64,000 nt of DNA, taken from contig CBDCWT010000052.1 of the NCBI GenBank assembly GCA_965223305.1, positions 33,284-97,283 on the forward strand, given 5' to 3'. The notes under the pieces were generated by a model. It did not search any database. It was not told where the DNA came from and saw only the letters and a list, made by a program, of their open reading frames with translations. Within the stretch, counting starts at the first letter, position 1, and every line of letters starts with the position of its first letter. This stretch comes from CBDCWT01 sp965223305 (GTDB lineage: Bacteria; Planctomycetota; Planctomycetia; Pirellulales; Pirellulaceae). The position numbers and the translations under genes were made by a program. Below, one piece after another: positions 7,950 through 16,183 of this stretch.

Positions 7950-9626
7950 TCATGCGCGGCGACCGAATGTCATGATGGTGATGTCGTCGTTTTGGGCGCG
8001 ACCGCCAGCATGTCGGCGTACGTCAGCCAACAGACTTTTGCCTAGTTCCGCCGCGCTGGGAGGGCCGTTCTTGACGAATTCCAATAACCGTTCTCCGCCG
8101 TAAAACTCGCCTTGCGGATCCATCGCCTCGTCTACACCGTCGGTGACCACGACAACCAGGTCGCCGGGTGCCAACTCGCGGGTTTCTGACTCGTAAGGAT
8201 AGTCTTCCAGCACACCGATCGGAGTCCCTACCAACTCCTCGTCAAACTGCTCAACGTTGCCGTCCGCGCGGCGGATAATCGGTGACATGTGACCCGCGTT
8301 CGCTAGCTCCACGGTATGTTGGTTGGTGTCGACGATCGCCAACACGTAGGTGACAAACCTCCCTTCTACCGAGGTGTCGCACATGTGGTCGTTGATGGCC
8401 CGGATCGCGCCGACTACGTCACGTACGTGCCGGATAGTGCTTTGTACACAACTGGCCATCCTAGACATGATCAGCGCGCCGGGCACGCCCTTGCCCGCTA
8501 CATCGCCAAAAGAGAGGCAGTAGCGGCCGTCGCCCAGGTCGAAACAATCATAGTAGTCGCCACCGACGGCCTGAGCGGCATCGTAGGAGGCGTAGAACTC
8601 GTATCCACTAGCCTGTGGCAACTCGCCGGGCAACAGCGCCTGCTGTACCTGCTGGGCGATCCGCAGCTCGCCGTCCTGTTTTTGCTTTTCGACATAAGAC
8701 TGAGTGAGCCTAGCCGTCTCGTAGGAAAGCGCAGCTTGGTTGGCAACGGCCATCAGGATGTCGAGATCCTCCGCGGTGAACTGCCCCAGTGGGTTTTGCG
8801 AGTCGATGCTGAGCACGCCCAAAGGGTCACCGTCCTGACCCAACAACGGCACGCACATCATCGATCGAATCTTCAGCGCCGCGATCGACTCGCTGGCGTT
8901 GAAAGCCGCATCCGTTGACGCATCTGCCGAAAGCACACCTCTGCGATCTTCGAGCACCTTACTGACAATCGTGCGGCTCAACCGAACGGTCGCGTCCTCA
9001 CCCTCCCGCCGGTGCTTCATCGCGCGCGGTTCCATCTCGGCGTTTGCATCGTTCTTGAGCATGATGCAGCCGCGGTCCGCATGTGTGAAGATCTGAAACA
9101 GCGTGCTGAGGATCTTGGGCAGCATCTCTTGAAGATCAACCGTGCCGGCTAGATTATTGCTGATTTCGAGAACCGCCTTCAGTTTGGCCGTTGGGTTGAC
9201 ATCAAGACTGGTAAACCTCCCCGACTGAACCTCGCCGGTCACAGTGGCCTGGTCATCGGCAATTTGCACGGACCCCGCCAACGTCGCCTCGGCACTTCTG
9301 TTTGTTGCCAGCGGTTGCAGGGACGCGGCGGCCTGGTCGGAGGGGAGATCGAGACGCGCCATCGCGTCGCCGAACTGGATCATGTCGTTGTGCACCAATC
9401 GTACACGACCGTTCACGCGCTGCTTGTTGACATAGGTCCCATTGCGACTGCCGACGTCCTCGATATGGAGCTGCTCGCCCTCCCGCGTAATGACGGCATG
9501 CCGCCCCGAAACACTGGGCTCCGAGATGGTGATCACACAATCAGGGCGGCGGCCAACCAGGCTTTCGCCTTCCACCAGGTCGTGAGTCGTCCTGTTTCCC
9601 TGAATTTGAACAACAAGCGATGCCAT
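7950..9626 (-). CDS. FHA-GAF-SpoIIE (PP2C) phosphatase
   Basis: The product is a 558-residue cytoplasmic signalling protein. Residues 1-95 are an FHA domain ('GRRPDCVITISEPSVSGRHA', 'SRNGTYVNKQRV'), which binds phosphothreonine. Residues about 145-310 are a GAF domain ('SMMCVPLLGQDGDPLGVLSI'). A short helix ('KQKQDGELRIAQQVQQALLP') connects to the SpoIIE/RsbU-type PP2C phosphatase at about 330-558, with metal-binding acids in 'GGDYYDCFDLGDGRY', 'FGDVAGKGVPGAL', 'VTDGVDEAMD' and 'NDDITIMTFGRR'. The architecture suggests a phosphatase recruited to kinase targets; a serine/threonine kinase is encoded 32 kb away. No anti-sigma pair is adjacent. Confidence 0.93.
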   Translation of the reverse strand: MASLVVQIQGNRTTHDLVEGESLVGRRPDCVITISEPSVSGRHAVITREGEQLHIEDVGSRNGTYVNKQRVNGRVRLVHNDMIQFGDAMARLDLPSDQAAASLQPLATNRSAEATLAGSVQIADDQATVTGEVQSGRFTSLDVNPTAKLKAVLEISNNLAGTVDLQEMLPKILSTLFQIFTHADRGCIMLKNDANAEMEPRAMKHRREGEDATVRLSRTIVSKVLEDRRGVLSADASTDAAFNASESIAALKIRSMMCVPLLGQDGDPLGVLSIDSQNPLGQFTAEDLDILMAVANQAALSYETARLTQSYVEKQKQDGELRIAQQVQQALLPGELPQASGYEFYASYDAAQAVGGDYYDCFDLGDGRYCLSFGDVAGKGVPGALIMSRMASCVQSTIRHVRDVVGAIRAINDHMCDTSVEGRFVTYVLAIVDTNQHTVELANAGHMSPIIRRADGNVEQFDEELVGTPIGVLEDYPYESETRELAPGDLVVVVTDGVDEAMDPQGEFYGGERLLEFVKNGPPSAAELGKSLLADVRRHAGGRAQNDDITIMTFGRRA

Positions 9627-9756
9627 GTGGGCTGATCCTCACGCAGGTGTTCTGAATCGAACAACGACCTACCGCCGCCTTCAAAGAACTCCGTTTCCCT
9701 GGAGGTCGTGCAGCTTTTACGCTTCATGTTGACCAAACTTGCCGGCATCTACTTCA

Positions 9757-9874
9757 CCCTCCCGCTCGCGGGAGGGTCGGACGCGATAGCGTCCGGGGAG
9801 GGTTGCCCGGGAATGATCGCCCCGAGGCGTGCCCCCTCTCCGGCCCCTCGGGCCGACTCTCCCCGAGGGGAGAG
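9757..9874. repeat. Family F: cluster of GC-rich inverted repeats
   Basis: The 9627-10019 gap has no gene. It contains three consecutive hairpins: ccctcccgc/gcgggaggg (9757-9776), ggacgc/gcgtcc (9779-9794) and ctctcccc/ggggagag (9857-9874). The middle hairpin and its flank ggggagggttgcccggg recur in reverse at the left end of the window. They lie between the egtD stop and the promoter side of the FHA phosphatase gene. Confidence 0.7.
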
Positions 9875-10019
9875 TGAAGACTAACGAGCCGCTTCGCGGA
9901 CTGTCTCTTGGTTTTCAGACGAGAGCCTAGAGCCATACTACCGGTTGGCCGGGCTTCGTCTCAAGCCGAAGTGACTCGAGCGCAGCGAAAGGCGACGGGG
10001 CGGTGCGATTTCTGCCCCT

Positions 10020-10997
10020 CTACACCTGGCCTGGCGGCACCTCATACAAGCCCACCGCAAAGTACTCTTTGGCATCCGTCCAGTGGCGCACCTCGTTGAG
10101 CCCCGCGCTCTGGGCCAGTACTTTGAAATCGTCCAGCTGATACTTGTGCGAATGCTCGGTACAGATGGCCTCCCCCGACTCAAAGTCGAACGGCACTCCG
10201 TCCACGACTACCGTTTGGTCTGTGCGACTGACCACCCCGATCTCGATCCGGCCCGCTTCTTCGTTGTATTGAGCCCGATGTTGAAATTGATCGAGGTCGA
10301 AATCTCCATCTAGCTCTCGGTTAATCCTCTCGAGTAGGTTGAGGTTGAAGTCAGCGGTGATGCCTTGCTGGTCGTTATACGCGGCTTCGAGGACCGCAAC
10401 GTCCTTCTGAAGATCCATACCTACCAGCAGTCCACCGCCGGGCCCCACCAACTCGGCGATGCCACACAACAAGTCAAGCACCTCCTCGTCGTTGAAATTC
10501 CCGATCGTTGATCCTGGAAAATAGACGATCCGGCGCCGCTCGCGGCGTGCTGCCCGGGGCGGCGCGAAGTGGCTCGTAAAATCAGCGCAGACGGGCAGCA
10601 CTTCCAATTCTGGATACTGCGATGACAACCTGGTCGCCGAATCACGCAGGTGATCGAGCGCGATGTCCACCGGCACGTAGGCGACCGGATCGTGAAGGTG
10701 ATCCAGCAAGAGGCGAGTCTTGCGACTACTGCCGCTGCCGTACTCAATCAGCATGCAGCGGGGACCGATTGCGTCCGCCATTTCGGCCGCGCATTGCTTC
10801 ATGATCCGAAGCTCCGTCCGCGTCAGGTAGTACTCATCCAGCTCACAGATCTGCTCAAACAGCCGACACCCGCGTTGATCGTAGAAATACTTGCAGGGCA
10901 GCGTCTTGGGATCACTTGCCAGTCCCGCCAACACATCCACACGCAAGTCAGCAGTGGTCGGCTCGTAGTCAACAACGGAAACACTTAAATCGGTCAT
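10020..10997 (-). CDS. egtD: L-histidine N-alpha-methyltransferase EgtD
   Basis: The protein makes hercynine from histidine and three SAM molecules, the first dedicated step of ergothioneine synthesis. It is 325 residues from the ATG at 10997; a longer frame from 11063 adds 22 residues that look non-coding. Seen motifs are 'YYLTRTELRIMKQ', the SAM-binding loop 'LIEYGSGSSRKTRLLLD', 'PVDIALDHLRDSATRLS' and 'VYFPGSTIGNFNDEE', all typical of the EgtD (DUF2260/methyltransf_33) family. It is transcribed after egtB with about 130 bases between them, consistent with one operon. C-terminal 'EHSHKYQLDDFKVLAQSAGL' matches the family's substrate-binding region. Confidence 0.93.
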   Translation of the reverse strand: MTDLSVSVVDYEPTTADLRVDVLAGLASDPKTLPCKYFYDQRGCRLFEQICELDEYYLTRTELRIMKQCAAEMADAIGPRCMLIEYGSGSSRKTRLLLDHLHDPVAYVPVDIALDHLRDSATRLSSQYPELEVLPVCADFTSHFAPPRAARRERRRIVYFPGSTIGNFNDEEVLDLLCGIAELVGPGGGLLVGMDLQKDVAVLEAAYNDQQGITADFNLNLLERINRELDGDFDLDQFQHRAQYNEEAGRIEIGVVSRTDQTVVVDGVPFDFESGEAICTEHSHKYQLDDFKVLAQSAGLNEVRHWTDAKEYFAVGLYEVPPGQV

Positions 10998-11129
10998 GGC
11001 GGCGTCTTTTTGAATTTTATTTAGAGGCAAGAGACGGGGTCTGAGCAGTTTTGCCAAGTTCAAAGAGCGACAGGAAAACCGCGATCATCGAGTGTCAAGA
11101 CGAGTTTGAAACGGCGAGTAACACCAGAC

Positions 11130-12329
11130 CTACCTGGCAAGTCGAATGCCCGAAAACTGCCAGCGGGCGTCGGGAGGAAAGAAATTTCGATAGGTCGAGC
11201 GAATATGGGACTGCGAAGTCGCACACGAACCGCCACGCAACACAAACTGATTACACATGAACTTGCCGTTGTATTCACCGATCGCACCTGCTGCCGGCTG
11301 GTACCCCGGATAGCCGACATAAGGGCTTGCAGTCCACTCCCAAAGGTCGCCGTACACTTGAGAGAGCGCAGGGGAATCCGCCTGGGGTGATGAGTTCGGA
11401 TGGAACCGGCCGCTCTCCACGAAGTTACCGTCAATGGGTAAGGGCCGCGCTGCCACTTCCCACTCTGCTTCGGTCGGCAACCGAGCTCCAGCCCAACGAG
11501 CGAAGGCATCCGCCTCGAAGAAACTAACGTGACACACCGGTTCATCCGCGACCAATGTTCGCCACCCCCCCAAACTAAACTCGGACCAACCGTCTGACTG
11601 AGACCTCCAGTACAGAGGTGACTGCCAGCACCGTTCGTTGACCACCGCCCAGCCAGCCGATAGCCACAATTCGGGGCGGCGATAGCCACCGTCTTCGATG
11701 AACGCGGAGTACTCGCCGTTGGTGACCAAGCGTGATCCCAGACTCCAGTTTGCTAAGAAATGGCGGTGCTGCGGCGTCTCGTTGTCATAAGCGAACCCGT
11801 CGCCCTCGTGCCCGATCAATTCCAACCCCTCGTCGAACTCGACCCAATCCAGCTCGCAGGAACGGCATCCAGCGGCGGCCGGCGGAGAATAGGCTGGCCC
11901 CAGCGGATTGACAGAGAATACATGTTTGATATCGGTCAGCATCAACTCCTGATGCTGCTGCTCGTGATGCAGCCCAATCCGAACCACGTCGAGAACATCG
12001 GCCGACAAGCCGTCATCCTCGCTCCGCAAGAGCTTCAGTACCTGTTCGTCAACAGCGGCGCGATAGCTCAGCACTTCGCTGAACGTCGGCCGCGTTAGCA
12101 ACCCCCGCTGCGCACGGGGAAACTGACGACCCACCGAGTTGTAGTAGGAGTTGAATAGATAGTCGAACTCAGGGTCAAAGACGATGTAGTCTTCCGACCC
12201 CCGAGCCAACACAAAGGTCTCGAAAAACCATGTTGTATGCGCCAGATGCCAGCGCGTCGGACTCACGTCTGGCATCGACTGCACGACGCAGTCTTCGGGT
12301 TCCAACGGCGCGCACAGCTCGACGGTCAA
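11130..12329 (-). CDS. egtB: Ergothioneine synthase EgtB (DinB + FGE-type domains)
   Basis: This iron enzyme joins hercynine to a thiol donor (cysteine or gamma-glutamylcysteine) as a sulfoxide. The N-terminal DinB-like part shows 'SPTRWHLAHTTWFFETF' and the iron-ligand segment 'HHEQQHQELMLTDIKH'. The C-terminal formylglycine-generating-enzyme-like part shows 'FARWAGARLPTEAEWEVA', 'GDLWEWTASPY' and 'VLRGGSCATSQSHIRST'. From the TTG at 12329 the protein is 399 residues. Coding-like sequence continues in frame upstream for another 25 codons to an ATC at 12404 preceded by ggagag, then meets a stop at 12422-12420, so the true start is unsettled and 12404 may be right. It lies upstream of egtD. 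Confidence 0.92.
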   Translation of the reverse strand: MTVELCAPLEPEDCVVQSMPDVSPTRWHLAHTTWFFETFVLARGSEDYIVFDPEFDYLFNSYYNSVGRQFPRAQRGLLTRPTFSEVLSYRAAVDEQVLKLLRSEDDGLSADVLDVVRIGLHHEQQHQELMLTDIKHVFSVNPLGPAYSPPAAAGCRSCELDWVEFDEGLELIGHEGDGFAYDNETPQHRHFLANWSLGSRLVTNGEYSAFIEDGGYRRPELWLSAGWAVVNERCWQSPLYWRSQSDGWSEFSLGGWRTLVADEPVCHVSFFEADAFARWAGARLPTEAEWEVAARPLPIDGNFVESGRFHPNSSPQADSPALSQVYGDLWEWTASPYVGYPGYQPAAGAIGEYNGKFMCNQFVLRGGSCATSQSHIRSTYRNFFPPDARWQFSGIRLAR

Positions 12330-12597
12330 CCTGCGGAGCTCAGCAAATTCAGCGGCAAGTTGTTGCCGGTCGGCAACGTCGGGCTGGGACGAAGCAGTCG
12401 AGATGAAGCTCTCTCCACACTAGAGCGAGATCGAGATGCAGTGCACGACGGTCCCTATCGAACATAAGGGTGATCCAGCGGCCGGTCAACCCAACCTGCG
12501 TCGCTCTCCGAACTTCTCCGCCAACGACCGTGGATTCCGCTCGGTCGTTGGCGGAAAACCATCCGCCGGAATGCGTTAGCATCCGGTTCCGGTGAAA

Positions 12598-12935
12598 ACC
12601 GTGGGCTAACGCCCAGCGGCTGATTTTGTGTTGCGGACGGCACAAGGAGTGTGCCTGCTACGTTGACGCGGTGGCCTGTGTTTCGGGAGGGCGAGGCTCC
12701 TGCCGAGCCGTGGTTGCAATGGAAACCGTGGGCTAACGCCCGCTAATGCCCAGCGGCTGATTTTGTATTGCGGACGGCACACGGAGTGTGCCTGCTACAT
12801 TGATGTGGTGGCCTGTGTTTCGGGAGGGCGAGGCTCCTGCCGAGCCGTGGTCGCGATGGAAACCGTGGGCTAACAGCCAACGGCTGATTTTGTGGCGCGG
12901 ACGGCACACGGAGTGTGCCTGCTACGTTGATGTGT
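12598..12935. repeat. Family C/D repeat, three units of about 127-137 bp
   Basis: Three tandem units start at 12598, 12725 and 12862. Each holds 'accgtgggctaacgcccagc' (family D; ends partly palindromic), 'ggcacacggagtgtgcc' (family C; a perfect 7-bp-stem hairpin), and, in the first two, 'gggagggcgaggctcctgcc'. The second unit has a 10-bp extra copy of its own gctaangccc segment. The whole egtB-to-lipase gap (12405-12959) has no credible gene, and reading frames across it are repeat by-products. Confidence 0.8.
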
Positions 12936-12959
12936 GTATCGCCGGGGCAGGAAGGTGAC

Positions 12960-13877
12960 TCAAGCAGCCCTGGCATGAAATGACAGCGGTTTCGCGTTGT
13001 GGTCGAGAAACGAACCCTCGAGAAAAGACCCCAAGAACCGCTCGATCCCCAGCCGACCATCGAACGAGAACGCCGATTGGTAGGCGTGGGCGACGAGTCG
13101 TCGATAAGCGGACATACTGTGGTCCTTCACGCCGTCATCGCCTAGAGAAAACACATCCTCGATTCGCCCGCGCCAGCCATCCAAAAAACGCTGCCACCAA
13201 TCGATTTGCTCAGCGAACTCTCCGGTTTCCGTGAAATACCGGAAAGAGCCCAGGTGGCTGTATCCGAACGAGCGCGGAGGGATTCGAGTAACCAGGTCAT
13301 TGTTGTTCACGAATCGAAAAGAATACGGCTTGAAGGCGAAGTTGAAGTTCCTCGCATAGGTGGGGTCACCCGTTCGGGGCTGGCCGAAAGTGTACATGCC
13401 ATGCACGGCTAGGCCGGCCTCCAACCACCGCCCGACAGCTAGCGCCGCCAGAGCACCGCCCAGGCTGTGGCCAGTCACCAGCAAAACCCGTTGCTGTCGC
13501 GACTGTACGTACCGCACGTACCGGTCTAGGAGCTTCCAGACATTTGCCAGCGCGTCGTAAAATCCCGCGTGCACCATGCCGCCCAAGGGGCCGGGAACAA
13601 GCTCGGTGGTGGCGTCAGTAACCCAGTCCTGCAAGTTCATCGGCTCCGTCCCACGGAAGCTGATCAGCAAGAACCGCTCGTCAGCCACCGCGAAAACTTG
13701 GGTATCTTGCACGTCGAAGAACTCAAAGTGCCCTGCCCCCTCCACATCCGACAGTTCCCGGGCAATCTCGTCAGGATGCAAGTAGGCCAGCTCAGCAGCT
13801 CGGGCAGCGCACGAGGCGTGGCCCAAATCGAACCCGATCTTTGCTCGCAAGGAGTCGAGTTTGGCAGCGACCTGCAT
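12960..13877 (-). CDS. Lipase family 3 (fungal-type) alpha/beta hydrolase
   Basis: A 305-residue triacylglycerol-lipase-like esterase (Lipase_3). The nucleophile elbow is 'TGHSLGGALAALA' with Ser138. The oxyanion-side strand 'LLISFRGTEPMNLQDW' is characteristic of the family. The acid is probably the Asp in 'FRFVNNNDLVTRIPP', and the histidine is one of those in 'GYSHLG' or 'VKDHSMSAY'. No signal peptide is evident at the chosen ATG, so either the enzyme is cytoplasmic or it leaves by another route. It has no operon partner; both flanks are repeat-filled gaps. Confidence 0.9.
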   Translation of the reverse strand: MQVAAKLDSLRAKIGFDLGHASCAARAAELAYLHPDEIARELSDVEGAGHFEFFDVQDTQVFAVADERFLLISFRGTEPMNLQDWVTDATTELVPGPLGGMVHAGFYDALANVWKLLDRYVRYVQSRQQRVLLVTGHSLGGALAALAVGRWLEAGLAVHGMYTFGQPRTGDPTYARNFNFAFKPYSFRFVNNNDLVTRIPPRSFGYSHLGSFRYFTETGEFAEQIDWWQRFLDGWRGRIEDVFSLGDDGVKDHSMSAYRRLVAHAYQSAFSFDGRLGIERFLGSFLEGSFLDHNAKPLSFHARAA

Positions 13878-14029
13878 GGCGTCGCCCTGATTGGAAAAAC
13901 TGAAATTTCGCAGCAGATGGCTCGTGCCTCGGCCGGGCTAGGACTTCTATCGGCCGACGGCCGGTCCACATTGACTGTTTGCCGGCGAAAAGGCCGCCTA
14001 TTCGCCTCCATCGTAAGCGCGAAGCGTCA

Positions 14030-14240
14030 GCCTTGATGTTGCGCTGTTGGCTCAATCGTAACCCGAAGCGTAAGCAAGGGAATTAGTTACGTTGGTACAC
14101 CAACTCCCCTCGCTGACGCTTCGGGTTCCGAAAAACGTGGTGAATTCGAACCAACTGTCCCTGCCAAAGAGCGTAAGCGAGGGAGAGGGAATCGCTTGGG
14201 TCGCCCCCCCTCGCTGACGCTTCGCGCTTACGAAAAACGC
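14030..14240. repeat. Family A palindromic repeats, two copies
   Basis: The 13878-14266 gap contains a copy at about 14050-14131 (aacccgaagcgtaagcaagg ... cctcgctgacgcttcgggtt) and a second, more diverged copy at about 14170-14232 (gcgtaagcgagggaga ... cccctcgctgacgcttcgcg). Each forms a hairpin. They lie between two genes on the minus strand. Nothing else is recognisable in this gap. Confidence 0.75.
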
Positions 14241-14266
14241 GGCAGATTCGACCCATGCCCGGGCGG

Positions 14267-15904
14267 TCACTGCTTCCTCAAGCCTGCAGGCACCAGGTAC
14301 CGCTCGCAAACTTCGAATAGGTTCTTCACAACGAGAGCTAGCAGTGCTGCCGGAACGGCGCCCTCGAGCATGAGCCAGAGGTCGTTGAGCCGAAGTCCGG
14401 TCATGATGGGCTGGCCATAGCCGCCGGCCCCAATGAGCCCTCCGAGCGCAGCATAACCCACGCTGATCACCGCCGCCGTCTTAATTCCCGCGAAAATCAT
14501 CGGCGAGGCCAGCGGCAACTCGACCAACCACAGGCGGGAGGCGGGCGGCAGCCCCAAAGCGGTCGCCGATTCGAGCAGGCCCGGCGGCACGCCGGCCAAA
14601 CCGGCGGCCGTGTTGCGGATGATCGGCAGCAGGCTGTAGAGAAACAACGCGGCGATCACCGGCGCCGCACCGATCATCGGCAGCCCTCCTGAAAGAAAAA
14701 GAGCGCCGATGAAAATCAACAGGGCCAAACCGGGTACCGTCTGGATGATCTCGACCATGCCGAGTATCAGCTGGCCAGCTAGGCGATTCTTGGCCGCTAC
14801 CACTCCTAGCGGAATCGAAGTCACGATCGAGGCGGCTAGTGCAATCGCGACGAGCAGCAGGTGTTCCAGCGTCCGCTGCCAAATACGGCTCGCTCGGGAA
14901 CGTTCTTCAATGGCCACCTGCATGTCAAACTCTTCAGCCAGAAAGTCGGCCGCCACCCGGGCCGCGGACGCACCAGCCAACTCGACTCGCTCGTTGAGCT
15001 GCTGCATTCGTCGTTCGTCAATACGACCCTCTAGGCGATGTAGCTGCTCGACTAAGCGCGGACAACGCTGAGCCAGTTCGTTCCGATAGAGATAAACCGC
15101 GTTGTACTTGGGAAAGTGGTTGAGATCGTCTACGAGTACGCGCAACGCGAACCGCTCGATCTTGGGGTCGGTGGAATAGACGTCCGTGACGTCAATCTCC
15201 TCGGCATCCACTGCCCGGTAGGCTAAGCCGTGCTCTAGTCCGGTCACACGCTGCGGCTCCAGCTGATAACGAGTCCGAAGACTCGGCCAGCCGTCACCGC
15301 GATCCAAGAATTCGTTGCTGAAGCCAAACTTCAGCTGCGAATGTCGTGCGAGGTCCGAGATCTTTCGAACACCGAGCCGCTCCGCCACCTGCTCCTTCAT
15401 GCCCAAGGCGTACGTGTTGTTGAAACCCAGAGGTTTCGTCATCCCGATGCCCAATGCGCGCAGCCGCTGACGAATCGCTTCGTCGTCAGGAAGTGACTCT
15501 CCCGAGAAAATCTCCTGGCGAATCGTACCCGTATACTCCGGATAGAGATCGATGTCGCCCGCCTGCAGCGCCGACCACGCCAGCCGCGTGCCGTGCAGTT
15601 CGGAAACGTCCGCGGCCAGTTCCATGTGACGAGCGATCACCGCCACCATCTGACCGAGTACCAGTGATTCGGTGAACGACTTGGCGCCGACCTTGATCTG
15701 CTGGGCGGTAGCCACGGGAAGCTCCGTGGCGGAAAGGGAAAGCCAAACCAGAAAGGCCGCCAAACCGCGCCTGGACCACCGTGCAATCGCCGGGCGCGCA
15801 GCATCGGTGGAGCTAATTGCAGCCAAACAGTCTCCGACACCAAACCCAACCATCCCTGCAGGAAACCGGTTGCGGCATCCGTTGTCAAGATCCGGCAATA
15901 GCAC
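14267..15904 (-). CDS. Fused osmoprotectant ABC transporter: substrate-binding domain + permease
   Basis: A 545-residue fusion resembling OpuBC-OpuBB or ProX-ProW of quaternary-amine (glycine betaine/choline) uptake. After a hydrophobic N-terminal segment ('AAFLVWLSLSATELPVATAQ'), residues about 68-325 form the binding domain ('IKVGAKSFTESLVLGQM', 'ALQAGDIDLYPEYTGT'). Residues about 340-545 form a permease with several membrane spans ('VTSIPLGVVAAKNRLAGQLI', 'IIQTVPGLALLIFIGALFL', and the EAA-like 'LPPASRLWLVELPLASPMI'). In known fusions the usual partner is an OpuCA-type ATPase, but none is nearby. Start is uncertain: GTG at 15904 or ATG at 15853. A 174-bp foldback element sits 27 bases upstream of the GTG. 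Confidence 0.88.
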   Translation of the reverse strand: MLLPDLDNGCRNRFPAGMVGFGVGDCLAAISSTDAARPAIARWSRRGLAAFLVWLSLSATELPVATAQQIKVGAKSFTESLVLGQMVAVIARHMELAADVSELHGTRLAWSALQAGDIDLYPEYTGTIRQEIFSGESLPDDEAIRQRLRALGIGMTKPLGFNNTYALGMKEQVAERLGVRKISDLARHSQLKFGFSNEFLDRGDGWPSLRTRYQLEPQRVTGLEHGLAYRAVDAEEIDVTDVYSTDPKIERFALRVLVDDLNHFPKYNAVYLYRNELAQRCPRLVEQLHRLEGRIDERRMQQLNERVELAGASAARVAADFLAEEFDMQVAIEERSRASRIWQRTLEHLLLVAIALAASIVTSIPLGVVAAKNRLAGQLILGMVEIIQTVPGLALLIFIGALFLSGGLPMIGAAPVIAALFLYSLLPIIRNTAAGLAGVPPGLLESATALGLPPASRLWLVELPLASPMIFAGIKTAAVISVGYAALGGLIGAGGYGQPIMTGLRLNDLWLMLEGAVPAALLALVVKNLFEVCERYLVPAGLRKQ

Positions 15905-15934
15905 GGGCTATACTTGAGTTCCGTAGACCGTTAA

Positions 15935-16108
15935 CCCGAATTATTCATGAGCGATCTGCTGCGAGGTCGTAAGTCCATCCGTGGCTTCGTCATGCTTCAC
16001 AATTCTCCCTCGACGTATTGCTTCAATACGCCTGCGGAAGAATTGCTCGCCTTCCTTGCCACGAACGTACTTACAACCTCTCGCCACGATCTTCATGAAT
16101 AATCCGGG
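15935..16108 (+). mobile_element. 174-bp foldback MITE, copy 1 (target duplication TTAA)
   Basis: The element begins cccgaattattcatga and ends tcatgaataatccggg, terminal inverted repeats of 16 bp with one mismatch. It is flanked by TTAA at 15931-15934 and again at 16109-16112. The inner sequence continues the inverted pairing (gtaagt/acttac, gtggc/gccac, caattct/agaattg, cgtattg/caatacg around a ctt tip), so the whole element can fold into one hairpin. It has no transposase, so it must move with help from elsewhere. It lies in the divergent promoter region between the osmoprotectant transporter and the squalene-cyclase-like gene. Confidence 0.9.
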
Positions 16109-16183
16109 TTAACAGCTTGACGGACTGGTCTGGTTGACTAGCAACGCAAACTCGGATCTGGCGGCCATCTCACCAACCGATCA

